A DNA stretch of 64,000 nt from Yoonia sp. I 8.24 (lineage in GTDB: Bacteria; Pseudomonadota; Alphaproteobacteria; Rhodobacterales; Rhodobacteraceae). The notes beneath the pieces are model-generated. The model saw nothing but the letters and a program-made list of their open reading frames with translations, was not told the origin of the DNA and searched no databases. This document shows, piece after piece, positions 1-7,990 of the stretch; within the stretch, counting starts at the first letter, position 1; each line of letters begins with the position of its first letter. Both the position numbers and the translations under genes were made by a program. The stretch lies in NCBI RefSeq assembly GCF_022096995.1, contig NZ_JACXGQ010000004.1, positions 124,001 through 188,000 of the forward strand, in the 5' to 3' direction.

Positions 1-103
1 TGGGCTTTCCCAACGGAGCCTTGTGCAATATTTTCAGCCGTCGCATGCCGCGCAGCTTGAAACCATCCCCGGTATCAAAGACATGATCGCCAAATTCAAA
101 TAG
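1..103 (+). CDS. 3' end of an unidentified protein (partial)
   Basis: An open frame enters from the left edge (first full codon at base 2) and ends at TAG 101-103. The visible 33 residues end in IPGIKDMIAKFK. This is too short to name a family. It runs in the same direction as the aldolase and IolG genes that follow 65 bases later, so it probably belongs to the same sugar catabolic cluster; that is inference from position only. Confidence 0.55.
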   Translation, partial: GLSQRSLVQYFQPSHAAQLETIPGIKDMIAKFK

Positions 104-168
104 GCGCATCGCTTTCATTCAATTGCGTTCGCCGAGGGACCTTCGGCGCTGATCAGGAATGCTCTCAT

Positions 169-996
169 ATGCCTCTCGTGACCCTTGCCGATGTTCTACA
201 ACCTGCCTTGAAAAACGGTTATGCTGTGGGGGGGCTTGTCACCCTCGGGTGGGAGGATATGCGCGCCTTCGTCGCGGCTGCTGAGGCTGAAAATTGCCCT
301 GTGATCTTGCAGGCGGGGCCGGGTTGCCGTGACCATACGCCGTTGCCAATCTTGGGCGAAATGTTCAGGCATTTGGCTGAAAACGCATCTGTACCTGTGG
401 TCGCACACCTTGATCATGGCTACACGTTTGACGATTGCCAGCAGGCACTTGACGCGGGTTTTACATCACTGATGTTTGACGGATCACGCAAACCATTGGA
501 TGAAAATATCGCCGAAACCAAACGCGTGGCAGACCTTGCGCGCAGCGCCGGGATTTCTTGCGAAGGCGAAATCGGCTTCGTCGGTTACGACAACGGTGAA
601 GCGTCCGCTGGAACTGAACCGGCTGAGGCGGCCCTATTTGCAAAAGAAACCGGCATCGACGCGATGGCGATTTCGGTCGGAAACGTACATCTGCAACAAG
701 ACAAACAGGGTGGTCTGGACGAGGCGCGGATCGCGGCGATCCAAGCATTGACCGATGTGCCTTTGGTGATCCACGGCGGATCTGGTGTGCCAGTTGCGCA
801 GCGCCGTTACTTGGCCAAGACCACAAACGTTTGTAAATTTAACATCGGGACCGAACTGCGCATGGCCTTTGGCGATGCGATGCGGTTCGCCATCAATGCT
901 GACCCCTCTCGGTTCGACCGGAATACAATTTTAAAAGAAACACACGACCCTGTCATGGCTGCGGCACAGCGGGTTTTGAAGGCAATAAAAGGCTGA
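169..996 (+). CDS. class II fructose-bisphosphate aldolase family protein
   Basis: Predicted zinc-dependent class II aldolase (275 aa) cleaving a ketose phosphate to dihydroxyacetone phosphate and an aldehyde in the cytoplasm. Seen: the metal-site motif HLDHG (residues 80-84), the family signature GFTSLMFDGS (97-106), CEGEIG near 131 and the phosphate-binding IHGGSGVP near 205. Length is normal for the short KbaY/GatY/IolJ branch. The inositol dehydrogenase-like gene starts 4 bases after its stop, so an IolJ-type role (cleavage of the phosphorylated deoxy-ketogluconate of inositol breakdown) is attractive. Tagatose- or fructose-bisphosphate cleavage is equally compatible with the motifs. AGGA at 154-157 is the likely ribosome site. 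Confidence 0.88.
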   Translation: MPLVTLADVLQPALKNGYAVGGLVTLGWEDMRAFVAAAEAENCPVILQAGPGCRDHTPLPILGEMFRHLAENASVPVVAHLDHGYTFDDCQQALDAGFTSLMFDGSRKPLDENIAETKRVADLARSAGISCEGEIGFVGYDNGEASAGTEPAEAALFAKETGIDAMAISVGNVHLQQDKQGGLDEARIAAIQALTDVPLVIHGGSGVPVAQRRYLAKTTNVCKFNIGTELRMAFGDAMRFAINADPSRFDRNTILKETHDPVMAAAQRVLKAIKG

Positions 997-1000
997 TTAT

Positions 1001-1993
1001 ATGTTAAATATCGGTATACTTGGCGCAGGCCGCATTGGTCAGGTTCACGGTGCAACGCTGCTTGGCATGACAACCGCGCGTACCTTTGCGGTGTCTGATT
1101 TCATCCCAGAAGCGGCGACCGCTTTGGCAAGCAAGCTTGGGGCGCAAGCCATCACCACGGATGAGATCATTGCGTCACCTGACATTGACGCGATCGTCAT
1201 CGGAACGCCCACCACCACACATTACGACATCATTCATCAGGCCGCGGCCGCTGGCAAAGCCATCTTTTGCGAAAAGCCTGTCGATCTATCCGTTAACCGT
1301 ATCCGCGAATGTCTGACCGCCGTCGAAAAGGCCGGTGTGCCATTTATGACCGCGTTTAATCGCCGCTTTGACCCTGGGTTTGCGCATCTGCAAAAACAGA
1401 TCGCGGATCAGGTGATAGGAAACGTCGAAATAGTGACAATTCTTTCGCGTGATCCGTCACCCCCACCCATTGGTTACGTGAAAACCTCTGGCGGGATATT
1501 CCGCGACATGATGATCCATGATCTTGATATGGCGCGGTTCTTGCTTGGCGAAGACCCAATTGAGATCAGCGCAGTTGGATCTTGTCTTGTTGATCCTGCG
1601 ATTGGTGAGGCTGGTGATTTTGATACGGCAGCAGTTACGTTGAAAACGGCGTCCGGCAAAATTTGTCAGATTTCAAATTCACGTCGCGCGACCTATGGAT
1701 ATGATCAACGCGTCGAAGTCCATGGAGCCGGCGGCATGCTGCGCGCCCACAACGTGCCTGAACATAACGTCGAACTGACGACTGCTGGGGGCTTTACCAC
1801 GGCCCCGACGCAACCTTTCTTCCTTGAGCGCTACGCCGCGGCTTACCGGGCTGAGATGGCGCACTTTGTAGCCTCGATCGCTGACGGCGTCACGATGACC
1901 CCAACGGGGCTTGATGGGCTCAAAGCGCAGATTTTGGCGGATGCGGCAGATGCAAGCGCGCGCGATGGTCAGCCACGGGTGCTGAACTACTAG
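1001..1993 (+). CDS. iolG: inositol 2-dehydrogenase-like Gfo/Idh/MocA oxidoreductase
   Basis: NAD(P)-dependent sugar/polyol dehydrogenase (330 aa), most like inositol 2-dehydrogenase, which oxidises myo-inositol to scyllo-inosose. Seen: the Rossmann glycine motif GAGRIG (residues 8-13), the EKP motif (91-93) that carries the catalytic lysine of the family, and a conserved RDMMIHDLDMARFL segment near 168. It follows the aldolase by 4 bases, so the two are co-transcribed. The neighbouring sugar ABC transporter fits import of inositol or a related polyol. The family is broad, so the exact substrate is inferred. Confidence 0.82.
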   Translation: MLNIGILGAGRIGQVHGATLLGMTTARTFAVSDFIPEAATALASKLGAQAITTDEIIASPDIDAIVIGTPTTTHYDIIHQAAAAGKAIFCEKPVDLSVNRIRECLTAVEKAGVPFMTAFNRRFDPGFAHLQKQIADQVIGNVEIVTILSRDPSPPPIGYVKTSGGIFRDMMIHDLDMARFLLGEDPIEISAVGSCLVDPAIGEAGDFDTAAVTLKTASGKICQISNSRRATYGYDQRVEVHGAGGMLRAHNVPEHNVELTTAGGFTTAPTQPFFLERYAAAYRAEMAHFVASIADGVTMTPTGLDGLKAQILADAADASARDGQPRVLNY

Positions 1994-2378
1994 GTGAACG
2001 GGTTTCATCCCGGTGCGCTCTGACAAAGCTTCCAACAAAGATGTCGCGAAAAGGAATAGATGCCTTTGCAAGGCAAAACCCGCTCTAGTGAAAGTCAAAA
2101 TACGCTGCCAGGCGGATCCTTGGCTTTATGGTGTGGGACGCTCACCCATTGCTATGACGAATCGGTTTTACTGCAACCATTTGGAATGTGAGTTCCTTAG
2201 CAACTGAGGCTCCGACTTCAATAAAATCAATATACATCGTTTCATCTGGTGGAAAAATGGACCGTGGTGTCAATATCAAATATGGAAAATTCATACCACG
2301 TGACGTGACCTTCAGCTGGGTAACTCGATATCACTTGAGAGCCGCTTTTTTTGATAGGTGCTAGATGGCAACGCAAAA
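1994..2378. other. intergenic stretch without a supported gene
   Basis: Between iolG and the candidate LacI operator I see no convincing coding frame. A 64-codon frame at 2013-2207 overlaps nothing, but has no recognisable motif and looks random. The stretch is AT-rich toward 2220-2400, as expected for a promoter region. Confidence 0.5.
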
Positions 2379-2392
2379 TGCAACCGGTTGCA
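2379..2392. promoter_or_regulatory. candidate LacI-family operator
   Basis: TGCAACCGGTTGCA is a perfect 14-bp palindrome with the central CG step typical of LacI-family operators. It lies about 350 bases upstream of the sugar-binding protein gene of an operon that ends with its own LacI regulator (5867-6868). Binding by that regulator is inferred. Confidence 0.6.
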
Positions 2393-2512
2393 AAATTGAT
2401 TTGCGACATTTAAGGTGAAGTTGGAGTTAGAGGGGAGCAGGCGAATCGATGCCGAGATATGTCACCAAATTGTTGACCGTTCCGACGACGTCAGCACTCC
2501 AGAGTTTGAGGT

Positions 2513-2559
2513 TTAAGGAACAGCAATTGCGTGGACTGCATCACGGTGCGGTTCCTTAA
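2513..2559. repeat. inverted repeat in the leader of the sugar ABC operon
   Basis: TTAAGGAAC (2513-2521) and GTTCCTTAA (2551-2559) form perfect 9-bp arms around 29 bases. The spacer contains a second palindrome, GCAATTGC (2523-2530). It lies just before a small leader ORF and may be an operator or an RNA hairpin. It has no T-run, so it is not a standard terminator. Confidence 0.45.
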
Positions 2560-2572
2560 GGGAGAGGGTGTC

Positions 2573-2692
2573 ATGCCTGCTACCGCTCACATGTTTGAAG
2601 ACCTTGCCGAAAGGTTGGCTTGGTCACTTACTTTCTCTTCGTCCTCCACGTCGCAAGACAAGAGGATGAAGCGGAACCACCGCCTCATTTGA
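2573..2692 (+). CDS. possible 39-aa leader peptide
   Basis: A short frame starts with ATG 2573, 5 bases after a good ribosome site (GGAGAGG, 2561-2567), and ends at TGA 2690-2692. The product is Ser/Arg/Lys-rich at its C-terminus and matches nothing I know. It sits 51 bases before the binding-protein gene and directly after the 2513-2559 inverted repeat. That placement would suit a leader peptide, but chance is a real alternative. Confidence 0.25.
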   Translation: MPATAHMFEDLAERLAWSLTFSSSSTSQDKRMKRNHRLI

Positions 2693-2743
2693 GGTCCCGG
2701 TATTGATAGTACGTGCGCCGGGCACGGTCCTTGGGAGGAAATC

Positions 2744-3685
2744 ATGAACAAAATACTATTGGCCGCTGGCCTTGCAACAACCCTGATGGGGTCAACAGCG
2801 TCAGCTCAGCAAATCGGTGTATCCGTTGCGCGTTTTGACGACAACGGATTGACTGTGATGCGCAACGGCATGACTGCGCACGAAGAGACACTTGATGGTG
2901 TTTCGCTTCAAATCGAAGACGCAACTGATGATGTTGCAAAGCAGCTTGACCAGATCAATAACTTCATTGCGTCCGGCGTCGATGCGATCATCGTGAACGC
3001 CGTTGACACAAATGCAACCGAAGCCATGTCCAACGCAGCTGCTGCTGCAGGTGTTCCACTGGTTTACGTGAACCGTCAGCCGGTTAACATGGACACATTG
3101 CCCGATGGTCAGGCGTTCGTTGCGTCCAACGAAATCGAATCCGGTACGTTGGCGGCATTCCAAATGTGCCAACAGCTTCGCGCTGAAGGCAAATCTGGTG
3201 GTGCAACAGCATATATGCTGATGGGCCAGCTGTCGAACCAAGCTGCCGTTCAGCGCTCAAAAGACTTCCATGATGTCATCGGCATGGACATGTGTAACTT
3301 CATCACGCTGATCGACGAGCAGACAGCGAACTGGTCACGTGACGAAGCCAACGATCTGATGACGAACTGGATTTCAAGCGGTGAGCCGTTCGACGCTGTG
3401 TTTGGCAACAATGATGAAATGGCGCTTGGTGCTATTCAGGCGATGAAAGCTGCAGGCATTTCCATGGACGACGTTGTTGTTGGTGGTGTTGATGCGACAT
3501 CAGACGCGTTGCTGTCTATGCAGGCTGGCGAAATGGACGTGACAGTCTTTCAAGACCTTGCAGGTCAGGGTGCTGGGTCCATCGATACGGCGATTGCGCT
3601 GATCAATGGCGAAGACGTCGACAGCAAAGTGTTCATCCCATTCAAACTGGTAACACCTGACAACATCGGCGAATTCCTGCAATAA
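2744..3685 (+). CDS. periplasmic sugar-binding protein of an ABC transporter
   Basis: Substrate-binding protein (313 aa) of the ribose/fructose/inositol type (periplasmic binding protein type 1). The N-terminus is a clear Sec signal peptide ending TASA-QQ near residue 22. The mature part has the family pattern with KQLDQINNFIASGVDAIIVN near residue 66 and FGNNDEMALGAIQAM near 222. GGGAGGAAATC just before ATG 2744 is a strong ribosome site. It is the first gene of the ABC set (binding protein, permease, ATPase). With iolG upstream, myo-inositol (IbpA-like) or fructose (FrcB-like) are the best substrate guesses, but the sequence does not decide. Confidence 0.87.
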   Translation: MNKILLAAGLATTLMGSTASAQQIGVSVARFDDNGLTVMRNGMTAHEETLDGVSLQIEDATDDVAKQLDQINNFIASGVDAIIVNAVDTNATEAMSNAAAAAGVPLVYVNRQPVNMDTLPDGQAFVASNEIESGTLAAFQMCQQLRAEGKSGGATAYMLMGQLSNQAAVQRSKDFHDVIGMDMCNFITLIDEQTANWSRDEANDLMTNWISSGEPFDAVFGNNDEMALGAIQAMKAAGISMDDVVVGGVDATSDALLSMQAGEMDVTVFQDLAGQGAGSIDTAIALINGEDVDSKVFIPFKLVTPDNIGEFLQ

Positions 3686-3710
3686 ACGCAAGAAACATGC
3701 TAAACAAGGT

Positions 3711-3743
3711 GCGAGGCGGCCAATCTGAGCCGCCCCGCGTTTT
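3711..3743 (+). terminator. attenuating terminator after the binding-protein gene
   Basis: GGCGGC (3715-3720) and GCCGCC (3729-3734) pair around 8 bases. Outer GCG/CGC pairs extend the stem, which is followed by TTTT (3740-3743). Such a hairpin between the binding-protein and permease genes usually lets the binding protein be made in excess. Confidence 0.65.
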
Positions 3744-3777
3744 CCAAAAAATCCAGTCATTTTAGGAGAGCTGACCA

Positions 3778-4851
3778 ATGTCAGATCAGAGCGACGGCAC
3801 CGGCGGTCTAACCTTCGATAAATCAAAAAAGAATTGGCCAAATGAGCTGAACGTCTTTGGCGCACTCATCCTGATTATTATCATCTTCGAAGTGCTTGGC
3901 GCTATTTACATGCAGCAAAGCCTGCTTTTTGATACGCGTGATCGTTTCGACAGTATCTTTAACGAAGCACGTTTGCGGATCATTATCATTCAAGTCGCCA
4001 TCATCGGCATCATCGCGATCGGGGTGACGCAGGTAATTATCACCGCCGGTATCGATCTTTCGTCGGGATCGGTTGTGGGTGCAACAGCCATGATCGCGAT
4101 GAGCTTTGCGCAAGTCGCCGAAGTCAACGGTGGCCCGAACCCCAAAGCGATCTTTGGCGAATGGGCGCTTGATCTGCCAGTCCTTGTGCCCTTGGTTGTC
4201 GGGTTAGCTGTTGGTCTGGTGGCCGGTGCCGTTAACGGTATTCTTGTGGCGTTCGCACGCATCCCACCGTTCATTGCGACGCTTGGCATGATGTTATTTG
4301 CGCGTGGCGTGGCACAGTGGTGGTCCTTGGGTAACCCGGTATCGTTTCCGACCGAAGGTTATGCGAAAATCGGTGCAGGTATGATGCCTGTGATCATCTT
4401 CTTGTCATTGGCGCTGCTTTTTCATCTGATCATGAACTATACAGTTTATGGCAAACACACCTATGCGATTGGGTCAAACGAGGCTGCCGCGCGTATGTCG
4501 GGGATCAACGTCCCGCGTCACCTGCTGCTGGTTTATATGATCGCAGGGATGCTTGCCGGGCTCGCTGCGGTGATCTTAACGTCAAAGAACTTGACCGCGC
4601 AGTCGGGTATGGGTTTGTCATATGAACTTGAGGCGATTGCGATGGCTGTCATCGGTGGTGTGTCACTTTTTGGTGGGCGCGGATCAATCATCGGCACCGT
4701 CATCGGGGCGCTTATCATTGGTGTGATTACATCCGGTTTCACCTTTCTGCGCCTTGGCGCATTCTACCAAGAAATGGTGCTTGGCTGTATCATCGTCGGT
4801 GCGGTTGCACTGGATCAATACCAACAAAAACGTGGCGCAGCGCGGGCTTAA
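3778..4851 (+). CDS. sugar ABC transporter permease
   Basis: Inner-membrane permease (357 aa) of the RbsC/AraH/FrcC family, with about nine or ten hydrophobic segments. Seen: a first membrane segment near residues 26-46, the conserved ITAGIDLSSGSVVG near 84-97, RIPPFIATLGMM near 161, and AIAMAVIGGVSLFGGRGS near 286, where the family's ABC-interaction loop lies. The ribosome site is AGGAGAG just upstream of ATG 3778. Only one permease gene is present, so it should form a homodimer. Confidence 0.9.
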   Translation: MSDQSDGTGGLTFDKSKKNWPNELNVFGALILIIIIFEVLGAIYMQQSLLFDTRDRFDSIFNEARLRIIIIQVAIIGIIAIGVTQVIITAGIDLSSGSVVGATAMIAMSFAQVAEVNGGPNPKAIFGEWALDLPVLVPLVVGLAVGLVAGAVNGILVAFARIPPFIATLGMMLFARGVAQWWSLGNPVSFPTEGYAKIGAGMMPVIIFLSLALLFHLIMNYTVYGKHTYAIGSNEAAARMSGINVPRHLLLVYMIAGMLAGLAAVILTSKNLTAQSGMGLSYELEAIAMAVIGGVSLFGGRGSIIGTVIGALIIGVITSGFTFLRLGAFYQEMVLGCIIVGAVALDQYQQKRGAARA

Positions 4852-4865
4852 GGGAGGGCATAGAC

Positions 4866-5639
4866 ATGTCAGATATCATTCTCGAAACCAAAGGCCTTAC
4901 CAAACATTACGGTGGTGTGCATGCTTTGGAAGACGCCGATTTTCAGCTGAAACGCGGTGAGCATATAGCTATTATGGGCGACAACGGCGCAGGGAAATCG
5001 ACCTTTGTGCGCCAAATCACTGGTGTGGAGCAGCGAACACGCGGCGACGTAATCTTTGATGGCGTACCCGTCAATTTTGCAGGCCCTCTTGATGCGCGCG
5101 AGGCAGGCATTGAAACGGTGTTTCAGACGTTGGCCTTGGCTGATGATTTGAACGTGCCAGACAATCTGTTCCTTGGCCGAGAGAAAACCAAATTCGATTG
5201 GCTGGGCCCATTCCGATTGCTCGACTACAAATCGATGCGTGAAGACACGATGGCAGGTCTTGTGAAAACGGGTGTAAAAATCCCGAATATCAAGAACACG
5301 ATTGCAAACATGTCTGGCGGACAACGCCAATGTGTCGCCATTGCGCGCACCGCAACCTTTGCATCTAAGCTGACGATCATGGACGAGCCGACAGCGGCCC
5401 TCGGTGTGCAGGAAACGGCGCAGGTCGAAAACATCGTACGTACGCTCAAAGACCAAGGTGAAAGCCTGATCCTTGTGTCGCATAATATGCGTCAGGTGTT
5501 TGATTTGGTTGACCGAATTATCGTGTTCCGCCGTGGACGTATCGTTGCAAACCTTAACGTCGAAGACACGGACGGCAACGATGTGGTATCGTATATTACC
5601 GGTGCGAAAACCGGTGCTGAATACGAAGGCGCGGCATGA
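4866..5639 (+). CDS. sugar ABC transporter ATP-binding protein (single domain)
   Basis: ABC ATPase (257 aa) energising the permease. Seen: Walker A GDNGAGKST (38-46), signature MSGGQ (149-153), Walker B LTIMDEP (169-175) and the switch histidine in LILVSHN (H206). RbsA- and XylG-type sugar ATPases are usually fused duplicates of about 500 aa. This one is a single domain, as in the FrcA branch, and so must work as a homodimer. The gene follows the permease by 14 bases and its stop overlaps the next start (ATGA). Confidence 0.9.
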   Translation: MSDIILETKGLTKHYGGVHALEDADFQLKRGEHIAIMGDNGAGKSTFVRQITGVEQRTRGDVIFDGVPVNFAGPLDAREAGIETVFQTLALADDLNVPDNLFLGREKTKFDWLGPFRLLDYKSMREDTMAGLVKTGVKIPNIKNTIANMSGGQRQCVAIARTATFASKLTIMDEPTAALGVQETAQVENIVRTLKDQGESLILVSHNMRQVFDLVDRIIVFRRGRIVANLNVEDTDGNDVVSYITGAKTGAEYEGAA

Positions 5640-5854
5640 AACTTCTCGACCTTGAACATCCGTTTTTTACCCCAGTTGGGGTCCGTGTTGCGGTTGTCGC
5701 GGTATGCGCCGTTTGGGGCTTGATAGAGCTTGTGAACGGCGCAGTTTTTTGGACGATATTCTTTTTAGGACTTGCTGTGATCTGTGGCTGGCGCTTTGCG
5801 ACTATTGACTATGTCGCAGTGAATAAGGCACAGAACCATGCGGAGAAGGAATAA
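5636..5854 (+). CDS. small two-helix membrane protein in the sugar ABC operon
   Basis: A 72-aa protein with two hydrophobic segments (about residues 14-34 and 36-54), a short N-terminus and a charged C-terminal tail. I do not recognise the family. Its start overlaps the ATPase stop by 4 bases and the LacI gene follows 12 bases later, so it is translated as part of the operon. A role as an accessory subunit of the transporter is inference from position. Confidence 0.72.
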   Translation: MKLLDLEHPFFTPVGVRVAVVAVCAVWGLIELVNGAVFWTIFFLGLAVICGWRFATIDYVAVNKAQNHAEKE

Positions 5855-5866
5855 GGGGACAAACGC

Positions 5867-6868
5867 ATGGCAGTAACGCTGAAAGACGTGGCCGAATTGG
5901 CCGGTGTCTCGCGTTCGGCCGTGTCACGCACCTATACCGAAGGCGCGTCAGTCTCGGCCAAAACACGCAAAAAGGTCCAAGAAGCGGCTGAAACCTTGGG
6001 CTATAGCCCCAATGCTTTGGCATCCTCGCTTACGACGGGCAGGACCAAAATGATTGGGCTGGTGTCCAACAACTTTCACAATCCGATTTTTCTAGAGGTG
6101 TTTGATCTCTTCACCAAGGGTTTGCAGGGCCGGGGTTTACGGCCTTTGCTCGTGAACCTAACGGATGAGACTGACCCCGAAAAATCCGTGCGTATGTTGC
6201 AACAATATTCCGTTGACGGGGTCATCGTGGCGTCATCCACATTACCCGAAAGTTTCGCCGAAGCATTTCGTATCGCAGGGGTTCCCGTTGTCCATTCGTT
6301 TGGGCGGCAAGTCGAAAAACCAACAGTCAATGTACTGGGGATCGACAACAAACAAGCGGGCCGGTTGGCCGCAGAAACGCTTATCGCGCGGGGATATACG
6401 CGGGTAGGTTTTTTAGGTGGCCCACAGGCCGCGACATCGACCCAAGATCGGATGACCGGCTTTCTTGATACCTTGCAGGTCCATTCAAACGTCGGTGTGA
6501 CCGCCTCATTTGCAAGCGCGTATTCGTTCGAGGCTGGTCGCGCTGAAATGCTACGCCTAATGGATGCGCCATTGGCCGAGGCGTACTTTTGTGGTGATGA
6601 TGTCTTGTCGATTGGCGTTTTGTCGGCACTGCAATCGCACGGGCTGTCCGTTCCGGACGACGTGGGCATTATCGGTTTGAATGACATGGAAATGGCCGCT
6701 TGGGACAACATCAACCTCACGACGATCCACAACCCAATCGCGGAGATTATCGCCTCCTCAGTGAACCTCGTGGCGGATATGGTGCAAGACAGCGCAATGA
6801 CACCGCAAGCACGCTTATTCGCGTGTCATGTGGTCGAACGCGGAACGCTACGCGCGCTGAAAAGTTAA
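5867..6868 (+). CDS. LacI-family transcriptional regulator
   Basis: A 333-aa regulator. The N-terminal helix-turn-helix (about residues 3-25, TLKDVAELAGVSRSAVSRTY) is followed by the hinge helix NALASSLTTGRT and a periplasmic-binding-like sensor domain beginning IGLVSNNF near 64. ATG 5867 follows AAGGGGACAAACGC. It closes the ABC operon, so it most likely represses that operon until the sugar is present. The palindrome at 2379-2392 is its candidate operator. Confidence 0.9.
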   Translation: MAVTLKDVAELAGVSRSAVSRTYTEGASVSAKTRKKVQEAAETLGYSPNALASSLTTGRTKMIGLVSNNFHNPIFLEVFDLFTKGLQGRGLRPLLVNLTDETDPEKSVRMLQQYSVDGVIVASSTLPESFAEAFRIAGVPVVHSFGRQVEKPTVNVLGIDNKQAGRLAAETLIARGYTRVGFLGGPQAATSTQDRMTGFLDTLQVHSNVGVTASFASAYSFEAGRAEMLRLMDAPLAEAYFCGDDVLSIGVLSALQSHGLSVPDDVGIIGLNDMEMAAWDNINLTTIHNPIAEIIASSVNLVADMVQDSAMTPQARLFACHVVERGTLRALKS

Positions 6869-6920
6869 AGACTGCCGGGGCTGACTGCCCTGCGCCCCCG
6901 AAACTTGCTGCGTTTTGATG

Positions 6921-6941
6921 AAAGATTTGTTCAATCTTTTT
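6921..6941 (+). terminator. weak hairpin after the LacI gene
   Basis: AAAGATT (6921-6927) and AATCTTT (6933-6939) pair around 5 bases, followed by two more T residues. This is an AT-rich stem about 50 bases after the LacI stop, a modest terminator candidate. Confidence 0.35.
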
Positions 6942-6948
6942 AAGGAGT

Positions 6949-6974
6949 TGTCTGACGTTAGCAATTGTCAGACA
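6949..6974. repeat. inverted repeat
   Basis: TGTCTGAC (6949-6956) and GTCAGACA (6967-6974) are perfect arms around 10 bases. It lies in the gap between the LacI gene and the integrase element. Function unknown; no T-run follows. Confidence 0.35.
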
Positions 6975-7534
6975 TATTTGATGTTTAGGTAACTGATGAT
7001 TGCGTCGCGCCTACCCTTGCCCATGGAGACCGCTCTCTTGAAAGGCTATCAAAGCCAACTACCGAATAAATGCCGTAAGCGCCGTGCAATCGGCTTGACA
7101 AAGTCGCATTGAAAATCGGTGTGATAATGTTCAATGCAGGCCAACGGGATAAAGAATTTAATTGGTTATCTCACGGAGCCATGGAGCGGGTTACGGTAGG
7201 GCTCAAGCAATGACATTGCCCTGCGCCCGCGACATGGTAACTAACGTGTCGATGCCACATCAATTGTCCCCTTGTCCAGCAATAGGGCGCGCGGTTTGCC
7301 AAGCCCGCACTACGCTCTCTGGCCATGCGACAGCGCGGCGACCGATGCGAACTGGCTTTGGGAATTCCCCTTTGGAAATCATAAGTAAATTGTGGAACGA
7401 CTGAGGCCCGTCATAGCTTCAACTTTGGGGCGGCGTAGGAAGCGGTCGTGCATGTCTTGGGTTTCCTTAGGCTATTTTGGAACTACCTAAGACGTAACTG
7501 AACTCGTTGCGCCAATCGTTTGGGAAATATTTGG
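6975..7534. other. intergenic region, no supported gene
   Basis: No frame here has a recognisable motif. An 80-codon frame at 7162-7404 lacks a ribosome site and looks random. This is probably the left flank of the small integrase element. No tRNA or tRNA fragment is visible. Confidence 0.5.
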
Positions 7535-7990
7535 TCAAGAAGCCATGATTTTTTCACAAGTTTCCGAATACCAGAAACCGTCAATCCCAAGTTCTTTTCG
7601 GCCTCGTGAAATGGACTGTTCGAGAGTTTCGAGTTGTCCTTCGCCAACAGGGAACAGCACCTCGAAATCGGGGAATTCCGACCTCAATCTCCATGCGAGA
7701 TGGATCAAGTCACGTGTCTTTACAGAACCTTTGCGTAAGGGTTCTTCAATCGCATTTGCGATGTTGTTTGCGAGCCACCAGACTTGAAATGCGCGTCGGC
7801 AATCGACATTGCCATACTGATGCTTTTGCGGAGCCCCGCGTTTGGCTGGCTTGTTCCGCTCCATATCTTCGATGAAGCGCACAAGCTCCTTTGTCGCCAG
7901 CCCTTTCAGTAAATTGTACTCATTCATTGATATGGTGATCTCGCCAGCTTCATGCCCAAAGGCCGCAAGCTCATGAGCTTTCTTACCCAT
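7535..7990 (-). CDS. hypothetical protein following the P4-type integrase
   Basis: A 151-aa charged, probably cytoplasmic protein with no membrane segment. It has a basic stretch near residues 46-57 (KPAKRGAPQKHQYG) and an otherwise helical look. I do not recognise the family. Its start overlaps the integrase stop by 8 bases, so the two are translationally coupled and it is element cargo. A role in element regulation or excision is possible but unsupported. Confidence 0.65.
   Translation of the reverse strand: MGKKAHELAAFGHEAGEITISMNEYNLLKGLATKELVRFIEDMERNKPAKRGAPQKHQYGNVDCRRAFQVWWLANNIANAIEEPLRKGSVKTRDLIHLAWRLRSEFPDFEVLFPVGEGQLETLEQSISRGRKELGIDGFWYSETCEKIMAS

Noticed and set aside
7162-7404. 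80-codon frame in the gap before the P4-type integrase element
   Set aside because: No ribosome site, no motif, and composition like random translation.
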